In this document: in pieces, positions 28,937 through 37,470 of the stretch
Numbering within the stretch: the stretch's first letter is position 1
Layout of the letters: the number at the start of each line of letters is the position of its first letter
From: Chitinilyticum aquatile DSM 21506
GTDB taxonomy: Bacteria; Pseudomonadota; Gammaproteobacteria; Burkholderiales; Chitinibacteraceae
Direction: 5' to 3'
DNA length: 64,000 nt
Assembly: GCF_000430805.1 (NCBI RefSeq)
Contig: NZ_AUMS01000008.1
Span: 1-64,000, forward strand
Program-made: the position numbers and the translations under genes
The notes under the pieces: generated by a model
Seen by the model: only the letters and a program-made list of their open reading frames with translations
The model's database searches: none
Told to the model about the DNA's origin: nothing

Positions 28937-28987
28937 TGGCGGCGCCACAATACCCCCCCCATAAACCGGGAGGCATTCTTTGACAAA

Positions 28988-29017
28988 GGATGGCTGGCAA
29001 TACCCAGCCATCCGTTT
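28988..29017 (+). terminator. Terminator after aceB
   Basis: Stem GGATGGCTGG / CCAGCCATCC with a 6-nt loop, followed by GTTTCTT. Confidence 0.75.
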
Positions 29018-29141
29018 CTTATGCCAGCAGCGCAGCGCCCACAAGCAACACTCTCTGTAAGGATTTGGAAGGATTCTGGCCGCCAGCAGGCCAGCCCGCT
29101 AGAATGAACGGACAACACACATAAACCTCGCGCTCCCCCCC

Positions 29142-29753
29142 ATGAAACTGATCACCTCTCCCAACAGTCCTTACGGTCGCAAGGTCCGCATCGTTCTGGC
29201 CGAAAAGCGCATCGATTGCGAGCTGCTCCTCACCGACGTAAACCAGCCCGACAATCTTGCGCTGGCGCATAATCCACTTGGCAAGGTACCGGTCTTGCTA
29301 CTGGATGATGGCAAACCGGTGTTTGATTCCAGCGTCATTGTCGAATACCTCGACCATGTATCGCCGGTCAGCCGCCTGCTGCCGGCCAGCCCCCGCCAGA
29401 TGGTCAGTGCCAAGCGGCGCGAAGCACTGGCGGATGGAATCATCGATGCCACTGTAGCCATCATGCTGGAGCGTCGCCGCCCGCAGCCGCAGCAATCGGA
29501 AGATTGGATTGCCAAGCAGCGCGGCAAGATCGAACGCGGCATCATCGCGGTCGCGGAAGACCTCGGCGACAAGAAATACCTGCTCGATGACAGCTATTCA
29601 CTCGCCGATATTGCCACCGGCGTCATGCTCGCCTACCTGAGCTTCCGGGTGCCGGAACTTGACTGGGCCAGCCAGCACCCCGCCCTGGCTCATTATCTGG
29701 AGCGGCTGGAAGAGCGCCCCTCATTCAGCGAAACACGTCCGCAAGCAGCCTGA
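29142..29753 (+). CDS. Glutathione S-transferase family protein
   Basis: 203 aa. N-terminal thioredoxin-like domain: MKLITSPNSPYGRKVRIVLAEK (catalytic Ser/Cys position in SPNSPYGRK), NPLGKVPVLLLDDG with the cis-Pro, and DSSVIVEYLD for glutathione binding; C-terminal helical domain with SLADIATGVMLAYL (N-capping box). Likely detoxification or stress; substrate unknown. TAGAAT at 29100 could be its -10 box. Followed by a terminator. Confidence 0.88.
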   Translation: MKLITSPNSPYGRKVRIVLAEKRIDCELLLTDVNQPDNLALAHNPLGKVPVLLLDDGKPVFDSSVIVEYLDHVSPVSRLLPASPRQMVSAKRREALADGIIDATVAIMLERRRPQPQQSEDWIAKQRGKIERGIIAVAEDLGDKKYLLDDSYSLADIATGVMLAYLSFRVPELDWASQHPALAHYLERLEERPSFSETRPQAA

Positions 29754-29786
29754 GCGCATGGTCAGCGGCGATAGCCGGCATCAAAA

Positions 29787-29815
29787 ACAAAGCCCTTGCA
29801 TACCAAGGGCTTTGT
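29787..29815 (+). terminator. Terminator after the GST gene
   Basis: Stem ACAAAGCCCTT / AAGGGCTTTGT with a GCATACC loop and TTTGTTCTGT after it; 34 nt past the GST stop. Confidence 0.8.
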
Positions 29816-29884
29816 TCTGTCAAATTGGCAGATACCGGACAGGATGATCAATGGCATTTCACGTCCGCTTCGCCGGGGACAGGC

Positions 29885-29915
29885 AAAAAAAAACCGCCGC
29901 GTAAAGACGCGGCGG
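29885..29915 (-). terminator. Strong leftward terminator with nine-T tract
   Basis: Minus strand: stem CCGCCGCGT / ACGCGGCGG with a 4-nt loop followed by nine T. It must end a leftward transcript, but the nearest leftward gene is the 4.5S RNA 250 nt upstream; no protein gene lies between. It either ends a long 4.5S precursor or belongs to an unannotated small RNA. Confidence 0.8.
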
Positions 29916-30164
29916 AAATTACCACTGGAGATACACGAAGCATCAGCTTGCGAATCACATTCTGCGCGGATTGCGTGTAAGCGTCCTTGACCCCGCTCAA
30001 CAAAGCAGGCATCGCACGGAAGACGACGAAACTTGGGCTCCTGCCGGAGAGATGCGCAGTCACAACAGCGGCCGGACGCGGAAACAGGCCACGATCTGGA
30101 GCGGGTGATGATGCATGTTCGCAAACAGGGGGGCGGATGGGAGACAGAAGGGAAAGAGAGGGGT
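29916..30164 (-). other. Non-coding stretch between 4.5S RNA and its distal terminator
   Basis: About 250 nt on the minus strand between the 4.5S RNA 3' end and the strong terminator at 29885-29915. It has a purine-rich/pyrimidine-rich asymmetry (CTCTCTTTCCCTTCTGTCTC on the minus strand near 30160) and no credible reading frame with a ribosome binding site. A -35-like TTGAGC on the minus strand near 30000 lacks a good -10. Possible small RNA or 4.5S precursor tail. Confidence 0.4.
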
Positions 30165-30259
30165 GGCGAGCCCGACCCCCGGCACTGGCATCAAAAGCTG
30201 TGGCTGCTTCCTTCCGGACCTGACCAGGTTCACCTTCTAGCCATGCGGGGAGACCCGCC
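30165..30259 (-). ncRNA. ffs: 4.5S RNA, small bacterial SRP RNA
   Basis: Minus strand contains the invariant domain IV: GAACCTGGTCAGGTCCGG followed by AAGGAAGCAGCC. The ends pair: GGCGGGTC at the 5' end (30259 down) with the GGCTCGCC-like 3' end at 30165, and TCCCCGCATGGC with GCCAGTGCCGGGGG. Length ~95 nt, the usual size. It binds Ffh to form the signal recognition particle that targets inner-membrane proteins to SecYEG. Ends are inferred from pairing. Confidence 0.95.
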
Positions 30260-30300
30260 ATGGAGCCGCTGCCATGAAGGCAACGTCACTTGAGGGCTGG

Positions 30301-30309
30301 ACTATAGCA
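30301..30309 (-). promoter_or_regulatory. Extended -10 promoter of the 4.5S RNA gene
   Basis: Minus strand TGC-TATAGT, an extended -10 (hexamer at 30306-30301), about 35 nt before the predicted mature 5' end; no -35 at the right distance. A short precursor trimmed by RNase P is expected. Confidence 0.55.
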
Positions 30310-30332
30310 CAGCTCGGCAGCAGAACGCGAGA

Positions 30333-31268
30333 TCAACATGTTTGCCAGCGCTGGCGCAAACCGGACACATCGGCGCACTCAGTCAGCAATACATAAAGCT
30401 GGGCTAGGCAGGCTTCCACCCCCAGCCAGCCCCCCGAAATCACCCCGAGCCCGGCCAGCAAACTGCCCGCCTGGTATTGCCCGACATGCACTTCGCCGCC
30501 AAGACACTGCGTACACGCCACAATCGGAATGTTTTGCTGCACCAGGCCGCGCAGCGCTGCCTGCAAGGCAGGCGAGTCGGGCAGGTTGCCGGAGCCATAG
30601 CATTCCAGCAGCAAGGCAGCCGGGGGCGTCGATGCAAGCGCGGCAGCCAGCCAATCGACCGAATGGCCGGGGTACAGACGAACCGCGAGTACCTCATGCC
30701 GGGTGCTGATACGACGAGGGCCAGACCAGACTGACTGTTCGACGGGCTGGTAGCGAGCAGCATTGGGTGCCACGAATGCGCGGTCTGCATCCGCATCCAG
30801 CTTGTGTACGAAGCGTCCGGGCAGCACATCGCCCCCGAAGGCCAGCCACACACCGCAGCGCTTCTGCTGCGCAGCCTGCAAGGCCAGACGAACGTTGGCA
30901 CCGGCATCCGAATCTTCGCGGAACCAGGGGCGCTGCGAACCGGTCAGCACGACCGGCTTGCCAAGACCTTCCAGCAGAAAACTCAGCGCGGCGGCGGTGT
31001 ATGCCATCGTGTCGGTACCATGCAGCACGACGGCCGCATCGCACTCCGGCAATGCAACGGCGAGTTCGTCGGCAATCGCGGCCCAGTCCGCGGGTCCCAT
31101 GCAGGAGGAATCGAGCAATTGCGGCAGCGCAGTGAATGTCAGCTCGCATGTCACATCACTGGCCAGCACCTGCAGACGCTCAGCCATGCCCGCCGCGGCA
31201 GGATTCAGGCCCTCAGGTCCGGGGATGCAGCCGATGGTGCCACCGGTATACAAACAGAATATCCGCAC
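30333..31268 (-). CDS. Type I-like L-asparaginase
   Basis: 311 aa. Hydrolyses L-asparagine to aspartate and ammonia. First threonine motif YTGGTIGCIPG (~7-17), second motif VLHGTDTMAYTAAALSF (~81-97), and GSQRPWFREDSDAGANV. No signal peptide, so cytoplasmic. Begins 65 nt upstream of the tRNA-operon terminator and is convergent with nothing; the 4.5S promoter lies beyond its stop. Confidence 0.9.
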   Translation of the reverse strand: MRIFCLYTGGTIGCIPGPEGLNPAAAGMAERLQVLASDVTCELTFTALPQLLDSSCMGPADWAAIADELAVALPECDAAVVLHGTDTMAYTAAALSFLLEGLGKPVVLTGSQRPWFREDSDAGANVRLALQAAQQKRCGVWLAFGGDVLPGRFVHKLDADADRAFVAPNAARYQPVEQSVWSGPRRISTRHEVLAVRLYPGHSVDWLAAALASTPPAALLLECYGSGNLPDSPALQAALRGLVQQNIPIVACTQCLGGEVHVGQYQAGSLLAGLGVISGGWLGVEACLAQLYVLLTECADVSGLRQRWQTC

Positions 31269-31299
31269 GATTCAGCCTCCGCCGCGCGTGTGGCGCAGA

Positions 31300-31328
31300 A
31301 AAAGAAAAAGCCGGCATGAAAGCCGGCT
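31300..31328 (-). terminator. Terminator of the tRNA operon
   Basis: Minus strand AGCCGGC / GCCGGCT stem with ~6-nt loop followed by TTTTTCTTTTT. It lies 30 nt downstream of the last tRNA. Confidence 0.85.
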
Positions 31329-31358
31329 AATCCATTAAAACACAACATCTGAATCAGT

Positions 31359-31431
<73 letters not shown>

Positions 31432-31487
31432 ACGATTGTTGATGGCCAGCAGCAAACTAGGGCATTTGCTGCTTTTCCACTATAAAG

Positions 31488-31563
31488 TGGCGTCCCCACG
31501 GGGATTCGAACCCCGGTTATCGCCGTGAAAGGGCGGTGTCCTAGGCCTCTAGACGATGGGGAC
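31488..31563 (-). tRNA. tRNA-Glu(TTC)
   Basis: 76 nt with encoded CCA. Acceptor GTCCCCA pairs with TGGGGAC; anticodon loop CTTTCAC gives TTC; T-loop GGTTCGAATCC. Middle gene of the leftward operon Ala-Glu-Ala. Confidence 0.96.
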
Positions 31564-31614
31564 AAAACTGTGTTGCCAACAATCAAACGCAACGCAATCT
31601 GTCAAATCTGGTCT

Positions 31615-31690
<76 letters not shown>

Positions 31691-31704
31691 GACAAGAGCT
31701 GCGC

Positions 31705-31733
31705 ATATTAGAGAGGCACGCCAGCCCTGTCAA
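31705..31733 (-). promoter_or_regulatory. Sigma-70 promoter of the tRNA Ala-Glu-Ala operon
   Basis: Minus strand: -35 TTGACA at 31733-31728, 17-bp spacer, -10 TAATAT at 31710-31705, followed by a GC-rich discriminator-like GCGCAGC as in stable-RNA promoters. Start near 31698, just before the first tRNA. Confidence 0.88.
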
Positions 31734-31764
31734 GCCGTCAGGCAAATTATTTCATGCTGCGGCT

Positions 31765-32580
31765 TTAAATCGGTTTCCACCAGTCCGGGTCATAAACCAC
31801 GTCGTCCGTCGCCGCGGTACTTTCCGGATAATTTTTGGCCAGCACGCGCTTCGCATCATCACGCAATACCGTCAGACCCAGCTTGTCATAGGACTGGATC
31901 ATGATGCCGAGCGCCTTTTCGGTCTGCTTGGTGTTGCTGTAGTTGCGCAACAGCAGGTTGCCGCGATTGGCCGCCGCCAGATAGGCGCCACGCTTGTAAT
32001 AATACGTCGCCACATGCAGCTCGTACGACGCCAGCACCCCGAGCAGATAGCGCATGCGGATGTCCGCATCGCTCGCATATTTGCTTTCCGGATAGCGGGT
32101 GACCAGTTCCTTGAAGGCAGCATACGAATCACGTGCACTCACCGGATCGCGCGTCGACATGTCCTGCGGGAACAGGGTCGACAGGAAGCCCTGCGAGTCA
32201 TTGAAGCTCACCAGCCCCTTCAGATACAGCGCGTAATCCATGCTCGGATGCGCCGGGTTCTGCTTCATGAAACGGTCGATGGCTGCCAGCGCCAGCGCCG
32301 GCTCCTTGTCCTTGTAGTAGTTGAAGGCCATTTCCAGCTGGGCCTGCTGGGCATAGCGGCCATAGGGGAAACGGGCCTCGAGCTTTTCCAGCAACTTGTT
32401 GGAATCACTCCAGTTGTTGGCACTCTGCTCGGCCTTGGCCTCGTTGAAAATCTTGTCGGCTGTCCAGCCCTTGGTCTTGTCGTCGGGATCGACCTTGTCG
32501 GCGGTCGGCGTCGACGAGCAGGCACTGATCAGAACAACGGTCAGAGTGGACAGCAGGAAACGCGGTAGAATGGTTCTCAT
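31765..32580 (-). CDS. bamD: Outer membrane assembly lipoprotein BamD
   Basis: 271 aa. Essential lipoprotein of the BAM complex that inserts outer-membrane beta-barrels. Lipobox LISAC (~17-21) after a signal peptide, then five TPR-like repeats (FNEAKAEQSANNWSDS, RYAQQAQLEMAFNYYK, MDYALYLKGLVSFND, ...). AGGA 7 nt before the ATG. Its start codon overlaps the rluD start codon on the other strand by 2 nt. Confidence 0.95.
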   Translation of the reverse strand: MRTILPRFLLSTLTVVLISACSSTPTADKVDPDDKTKGWTADKIFNEAKAEQSANNWSDSNKLLEKLEARFPYGRYAQQAQLEMAFNYYKDKEPALALAAIDRFMKQNPAHPSMDYALYLKGLVSFNDSQGFLSTLFPQDMSTRDPVSARDSYAAFKELVTRYPESKYASDADIRMRYLLGVLASYELHVATYYYKRGAYLAAANRGNLLLRNYSNTKQTEKALGIMIQSYDKLGLTVLRDDAKRVLAKNYPESTAATDDVVYDPDWWKPI

Positions 32581-33634
32581 GATGCATCCTGATTTCGAAC
32601 TCGACGATTATAGCGAGTTAGACGCCCGCCGTGTCCTTACCGTGCCTGCCGAATGTGCAGGCATGCGTCTGGATGCTGCACTGGCGCAACTCATTCCCGA
32701 TTTTTCGCGCAGCCGGCTGGCCACCTGGATCAAGGATGGCCGCGTTCTGGTGGACGATATTGCCGTCACTGCGCCCAAGCACAAGCTCTGGGGCGATGAG
32801 ACGCTCAGCGTCGATGCCCAGCCCGATCCGGACGAGATCGCCTTCCAGCCGGAAGACATCCCGCTCGACGTGCTGTACGCCGACGACTCCATCCTCATCA
32901 TCAACAAGCCCGCCGGCCTCGTTGTTCATCCCGGCAGCGGCAACTGGTCGGGCACGCTGCTCAACGCCCTGCTGTTCCACTACCCCGAGCTGAAAAGCAT
33001 TCCGCGTGCCGGCATCGTGCACCGCCTCGACAAGGACACCAGCGGCCTGATGGTCGTGGCGCGCACGCTCGCGGCGCAGAACAATCTGGTGCAGCAACTG
33101 CAGGCGCGCACCGTCAAGCGCCATTACCTTGCCATCGCGCAAGGCGATGTCAGCAAGGATGGCACCGTTGACGCACCGATCGGCCGCCACCCGCGCGACC
33201 GCGTCAAGATGGCCGTCGTCCACACCGGCAAGCCTGCCGTCACGCATTACCGCGTACTGGAGCACTTCACCGCCCACACGCTGGTCGAATGCCAGCTGGA
33301 AACCGGCCGCACCCACCAGATTCGCGTGCACATGGCACACATCGGCCACCCGCTGGCCGCGGACAGCGTCTACAACCTGAAGCAGGTTCGCACATCAATC
33401 GAAGTCGACATGGCGCTGGACGACTTCAACCGCCAGGCCCTGCACGCCAGAAAACTCGCCCTCGTCCATCCCGTCACCGGCAAGACCATGCAGTGGAAAG
33501 CGCCGATCCCGCAGGATTTCGAAAACCTGCTCGCCGCGCTGCGCTTCGACGCCCATCCAGACGACGAGGCGGATGACGACTGGGATGACGAAGACGACGA
33601 TCATGATTGTGAAATCATCTATGTCCGTGACTGA
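32579..33634 (+). CDS. rluD: 23S rRNA pseudouridine(1911/1915/1917) synthase RluD
   Basis: 351 aa. Makes three pseudouridines in helix 69 of 23S rRNA. N-terminal S4-like domain (MRLDAALAQLIPDFSRSRLA), catalytic motif GIVHRLDKDTSGLMVVARTL with the Asp, and TGRTHQIRVHMAHIGHPLA. The C-terminus is very acidic (DDEADDDWDDEDDD). Start is the ATG-ATG at 32579/32582; the gene is divergent from bamD with overlapping starts, the arrangement known in other Neisseriales. Its stop overlaps the pgeF start by 14 nt. Confidence 0.94.
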   Translation: MMHPDFELDDYSELDARRVLTVPAECAGMRLDAALAQLIPDFSRSRLATWIKDGRVLVDDIAVTAPKHKLWGDETLSVDAQPDPDEIAFQPEDIPLDVLYADDSILIINKPAGLVVHPGSGNWSGTLLNALLFHYPELKSIPRAGIVHRLDKDTSGLMVVARTLAAQNNLVQQLQARTVKRHYLAIAQGDVSKDGTVDAPIGRHPRDRVKMAVVHTGKPAVTHYRVLEHFTAHTLVECQLETGRTHQIRVHMAHIGHPLAADSVYNLKQVRTSIEVDMALDDFNRQALHARKLALVHPVTGKTMQWKAPIPQDFENLLAALRFDAHPDDEADDDWDDEDDDHDCEIIYVRD

Positions 33635-34364
33635 TCCGCAATTCATCATTCCCGACTGGCCGGCACCGGCCAATGTCCGTGCCCTGCAGACCACGCGAGT
33701 CGGCGGCGTCAGCCAGGCGCCGTATGCCAGCCTGAACCTGGGGATGCACGTTGGCGACGACCCGACCAGTGTCGCCGCCAATCGCGCCATGCTGGCCAGC
33801 CTCCTGCCTTCCGAGCCAGCCTGGCTGAATCAGGTGCACGGCACAGACATTGTTGATATTGCAGGTATGCAGACACAGCCCAATGCTGACGCAAGTTTCA
33901 GCCGCATCCCCGGCAATGTATGTGCAATCATGACCGCCGACTGCCTGCCGGCGCTGTTCTGCGACCGCACAGGTAGTGTTGTTGCCGGCGCGCACGCGGG
34001 CTGGCGCGGCCTGTGCAACGGCGTTCTTGAAGCAACGCTTGCCGCAATGCAGGTCGCGCCGGCCGAGATCATGGCCTGGCTCGGCCCGGCCATCGGCCCG
34101 GACGCGTTCGAAGTCGGCGGCGAAGTACGTGACGCCTTCATTGCCCATGACCCACAAGCCAGCGCCGCGTTCAAGCCCGGCGCAGCAGACGGCAAATGGC
34201 TGGCCGACATCTACCTGCTCGCCCGCCAGCGCCTGAATTCCGCCGGCGTAACCGCCATCTACGGCGGCGGCCTGTGCACGGTGAGCGACAGCGCGCGCTT
34301 CTTCTCCTACCGCCGCGAACAGATCACCGGCCGCATGGCGAGCCTGATCTGGCTGGAGTCATAA
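33621..34364 (+). CDS. pgeF: Peptidoglycan editing factor PgeF (YfiH family)
   Basis: 247 aa. Laccase-domain fold protein that removes misincorporated L-Ser muropeptide precursors (UDP-MurNAc-L-Ser). Metal ligands and active site in NQVHGTDIVDI, TADCLPALFCD, AHAGWRGL and LGPAIGPDAFEVG. ATG 33621 overlaps the end of rluD; an in-frame ATG at 33603 is an alternative. Coupled translation with rluD is likely. A palindrome follows its stop. Confidence 0.9.
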   Translation: MSVTDPQFIIPDWPAPANVRALQTTRVGGVSQAPYASLNLGMHVGDDPTSVAANRAMLASLLPSEPAWLNQVHGTDIVDIAGMQTQPNADASFSRIPGNVCAIMTADCLPALFCDRTGSVVAGAHAGWRGLCNGVLEATLAAMQVAPAEIMAWLGPAIGPDAFEVGGEVRDAFIAHDPQASAAFKPGAADGKWLADIYLLARQRLNSAGVTAIYGGGLCTVSDSARFFSYRREQITGRMASLIWLES

Positions 34365-34375
34365 ATCCCCTGACC

Positions 34376-34403
34376 CGATTTGCAGTCGCACGACTGCAAA
34401 TCG
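34376..34403 (+). terminator. Perfect palindrome after pgeF
   Basis: Arms CGATTTGCAGTCG / CGACTGCAAATCG around CA, 12 nt past the pgeF stop. No T-tract, so a weak terminator or 3'-end protector. Confidence 0.6.
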
Positions 34404-34479
34404 CCTCCAGCACGCACATGCTACACAGTTGCATTTTGCGGTACACTCCGGTTTTGCCTGTCCCTACCCCTCCCTCACC

Positions 34480-35502
34480 ATGTCAACTTTGAGCTGGATT
34501 GTGCTGGCGACCCTCGCCGGCAGTATCTTGAGTGTACTTTCTGCCGCGCTGCTGGCCTACACGGCGCGGCCGAGCTGGATTCCGAAGCTGGTGAGCTTTG
34601 CCGTCGGCGCGCTGCTGGCGGCGGCCTTTCTAGAAATCCTGCCGCATGCCTTTGGCGAGCACGATCACGCCCACACCACACCCGTAGCCGCACAGGACAG
34701 CAGTATCGCCAGCGCGCCGGCCGCTCTGGTCGAAACTGGCCATGACCATGAGCACGACCATGGCGAGGGGCACGATGCAGCAGACGATCACGACCATGAT
34801 CACGCCACCGCGCACGCCGAGGTCCCTGCTCCAGCGGCAACAGAACACGCCGCTGCTGAAGAAGAACACCCCCGCCCTTCGCCGGCCGCGATCTCGATCA
34901 CGCTGCTGGCCGGCATTCTGGCCTTCTTCATCCTTGAAAAACTGGTGATCTGGCGGCACTGCCACCATGAATCGTGCGAGGAACTCGAGCCGCACGAGCA
35001 TTCGCACAGTCACGAGCACGGCCATTCGCATGGCAGTCATGCGCATGGTCACGGCCGCGCCGGGCTGATGATCATCATCGGCGACACCTTCCACAATTTC
35101 CTTGATGGCGCACTGATTGCCGCCGCCTTCATGACCGACACCTCGGTCGGCATCGCCACGGCGGCCGCCATCATCGCGCACGAAGTCCCGCAGGAAGTCG
35201 GCGATTTCATCGTGCTGCTGCATTCGGGCTACAGCAAGCTGCGCGCACTGCTGTTCAATCTGCTCTCGTCGCTGGCGGCGCTGCTGGGCGCACTGCTGGC
35301 CTACTGGTCGCTGCACACGGTCGAGCATCTGCAGCCCTATCTGCTGGCGCTGGGCGCGTCGAGCATGATCTATGTGGCGATTGCCGACCTGATTCCGGGC
35401 CTGCACAAGCGCCCGCACCTGAAAGACACAGCGCAGCAGGTGGCACTGATTCTGGCCGGCGTGGCGCTGATCAGCATCCCGCACCTGTTCTTCCCGCACT
35501 AG
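34480..35502 (+). CDS. ZIP family divalent metal transporter with His-rich loops
   Basis: 340 aa inner-membrane protein. Zn/Fe uptake or exchange. Two long histidine/aspartate-rich cytosolic or periplasmic loops (DHEHDHGEG... at ~88-125 and HSHSHEHGHSHGSHAHGHGR at ~185-205) sit between helices. ZIP core motifs in TM4-TM5: GDTFHNFLDGALIAAAF and AAIIAHEVPQEVGDFIVLL, which hold the metal-binding His/Asn/Asp/Glu. Start ATG 34480 (MSTLSWIVLA) chosen over 34429 by membrane topology. The very long His tracts suggest metal buffering. The TAG stop coincides with the left end of a dispersed repeat. Confidence 0.9.
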   Translation: MSTLSWIVLATLAGSILSVLSAALLAYTARPSWIPKLVSFAVGALLAAAFLEILPHAFGEHDHAHTTPVAAQDSSIASAPAALVETGHDHEHDHGEGHDAADDHDHDHATAHAEVPAPAATEHAAAEEEHPRPSPAAISITLLAGILAFFILEKLVIWRHCHHESCEELEPHEHSHSHEHGHSHGSHAHGHGRAGLMIIIGDTFHNFLDGALIAAAFMTDTSVGIATAAAIIAHEVPQEVGDFIVLLHSGYSKLRALLFNLLSSLAALLGALLAYWSLHTVEHLQPYLLALGASSMIYVAIADLIPGLHKRPHLKDTAQQVALILAGVALISIPHLFFPH

Positions 35503-35572
35503 ATACGTTGCACCCCATAGCTCTGCAGCCATTTAATCGAAATGGCTGCATGGCCATACGCTTTGACACCAA
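35500..35572. repeat. Dispersed palindromic element, copy D
   Basis: Starts at the TAG stop of the ZIP gene (TAGATACGTTGC) and contains the perfect palindrome GCAGCCATTTAATCGAAATG-GCTGC, then CATGGCCATACG. Lies in the leader of btsS. Confidence 0.85.
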
Positions 35573-35683
35573 CCCCATCGGGAAAGCCTGCATGGCATTG
35601 CCGCAGCACTTGCGGTATAGCTGTCGGCCTGGCCAGACCAGATACGTTCCGATTCCTTCCTTGCCCAGCCAGCGAGGCCGCCC

Positions 35684-37387
35684 ATGCTGTCCCAGCAACT
35701 TCTGCTCGTCATCCAGCTCCTGCAGCAGACCTGCGTGTTTCTGGTCATTGCCTGGCTGCTGTCCAAAACACCGCTGTTCACGCCGCTGATGCAGGTCACC
35801 ATCCGCCTGCCGCACAAGCTGACCTGTTATGTGGTGTTTTCTGCCTTCTGCATTCTGGGGACGTTTCTCGGCCTGAAGGTTGGCGAATCCATCGCCAACA
35901 TCCGTGCCATCGGCGCCGTACTCGGCGGCCTGCTCGGCGGGCCCTCGGTCGGGCTGGCGGTGGGCTTTACCGGCGGGCTGCACCGCTACAGCCTGGGCGG
36001 CCCGACCGACCTCGCCTGCATGATTTCGACCATTACCGAGGGCCTGCTCGGCGGGCTGATCCACCGCGCCCTGATCCGGCGCGGTCGTGTCGACCTGCTG
36101 TTCCAGCCGATGCTGGTGGGCGTGGTGGCACTTGCAGCCGAGATGCTGCAGATGCTGATCATCCTCGCCGTCACGCGGCCCTATGCAACGGCCTTTGCGG
36201 TGGTGGACAGCGTGGCGCTGCCGATGCTCACCGCCAACAGCATCGGCGCGGCGATGTTCATGCGCCTGCTGCTCGACCGCCGCGCGATGCTGGAAAAATA
36301 CTCGAACGCCTTTTCGGCGCATGCGCTGCGGATTGCCGCACGCACCGAAGGCCTGCTGCGTGCCGGCTTCAACGAAGCCAATTCGCAAAAGGTGGCCAGG
36401 ATCATCTCGGAAGAAACCGGCGTCGGCGCGGTGGCAATTACCGACCGTGAAAAGCTGCTGGCCTTCACCGGCACGGGCGCCGACCACCACCTGCCGGGCA
36501 CGCCGATCACCTCGGAGCACACCATGCAGGCCATCCGCGACAACCGTGTGGTCTACGCGGACGGCAACGAGGTCGCCTACACCTGCTCGATCCATTCCGA
36601 GTGCCGGCTGGGCTCGACGCTGGTGATTCCGCTGCAGGACGCCGACGATCAGGTTATCGGCACGATCAAGCTCTACGAACCCAAGGGACGCCTCTTTGCG
36701 CGGCTGAACCGCACGCTGGGCGAAGGGATCGCCAAGCTGCTGTCGCGCCAGATCCTCACCGGCCGCATCGAGGCGCAGAAGGCGCTGCTGACGCAATCCG
36801 AGATCAAGCTGCTGCATGCGCAGGTCAACCCGCACTTCCTGTTCAATGCGCTCAACACGATCAACGCCGTCATCCGGCTCGACCCCGACCGCGCGCGCGG
36901 GCTAGTGCAGAATCTCTCGACCTTTTTCCGCAAGAACCTGAAGCGCCCGGAAGAAACTGTGACGCTCGCAGACGAAATCGAACATGTAAACGCCTACCTG
37001 CAGATCGAGCTGGCGCGTTTCGGCGAGCGGCTCAAGGTCGAAGTCGACCTGCCCTACATCTATGCGCAGGTGCGCCTGCCGGCCTTCTCGCTGCAACCCA
37101 TCGTCGAAAACGCCATCAAGCACGGCACCTCGCACCTGCTGGGCAGCGGGCACATCCGCCTCTTTGCCGAAGCGGGCAAAAAAGCCGACACGCTGCTGGT
37201 GCATGTCGAGGATAATGCCGGCCTCTACCCGCCCCGCAAGACTGCCGGCGACGGGATGGGCATGGGGCTGGTCGACCGCCGCATCAAGGCGCGCTTCGGC
37301 TCCGAATACGGGCTGGAGGTCGCCTTCGAGGCGGAACGCTACACCCGCATTACCCTCACACTGCCACTGGGTTCTGTTGATGCCTGA
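35684..37387 (+). CDS. btsS: BtsS-like (YehU/LytS) sensor histidine kinase
   Basis: 567 aa. Five to six N-terminal helices form a 5TMR-LYT sensor domain (GESIANIRAIGAVLGGLLGG, FTGGLHRYSLGGPTDLACMISTI). Then a GAF-like domain (~225-345) and a His_kinase domain with the phospho-acceptor in LLHAQVNPHFLFNALNTI (His ~383), followed by an HATPase with ENAIKHG and DNAGLYPP/GMGLVDRRIKARFG. In E. coli the homologue senses external pyruvate. Forms a pair with the LytTR regulator 83 bp downstream. No btsT-like pyruvate transporter is nearby. Confidence 0.86.
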   Translation: MLSQQLLLVIQLLQQTCVFLVIAWLLSKTPLFTPLMQVTIRLPHKLTCYVVFSAFCILGTFLGLKVGESIANIRAIGAVLGGLLGGPSVGLAVGFTGGLHRYSLGGPTDLACMISTITEGLLGGLIHRALIRRGRVDLLFQPMLVGVVALAAEMLQMLIILAVTRPYATAFAVVDSVALPMLTANSIGAAMFMRLLLDRRAMLEKYSNAFSAHALRIAARTEGLLRAGFNEANSQKVARIISEETGVGAVAITDREKLLAFTGTGADHHLPGTPITSEHTMQAIRDNRVVYADGNEVAYTCSIHSECRLGSTLVIPLQDADDQVIGTIKLYEPKGRLFARLNRTLGEGIAKLLSRQILTGRIEAQKALLTQSEIKLLHAQVNPHFLFNALNTINAVIRLDPDRARGLVQNLSTFFRKNLKRPEETVTLADEIEHVNAYLQIELARFGERLKVEVDLPYIYAQVRLPAFSLQPIVENAIKHGTSHLLGSGHIRLFAEAGKKADTLLVHVEDNAGLYPPRKTAGDGMGMGLVDRRIKARFGSEYGLEVAFEAERYTRITLTLPLGSVDA

Positions 37388-37470
37388 TTGGTTTTTACGC
37401 AGCTCCGCCAGCTTTTCGGGCGCGCGAAGCCGGGCACAAGCAAGAACCGGAATTTTCGAGGACCTGAATC

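Noticed and set aside
29848-30261. Leftward protein frame covering the 4.5S RNA
   Set aside because: It overlaps an unmistakable SRP RNA domain and lacks protein-family features.
34429-34479. Earlier start for the ZIP transporter
   Set aside because: The extra 17 residues would precede a normal N-terminal helix and have no ribosome binding site.
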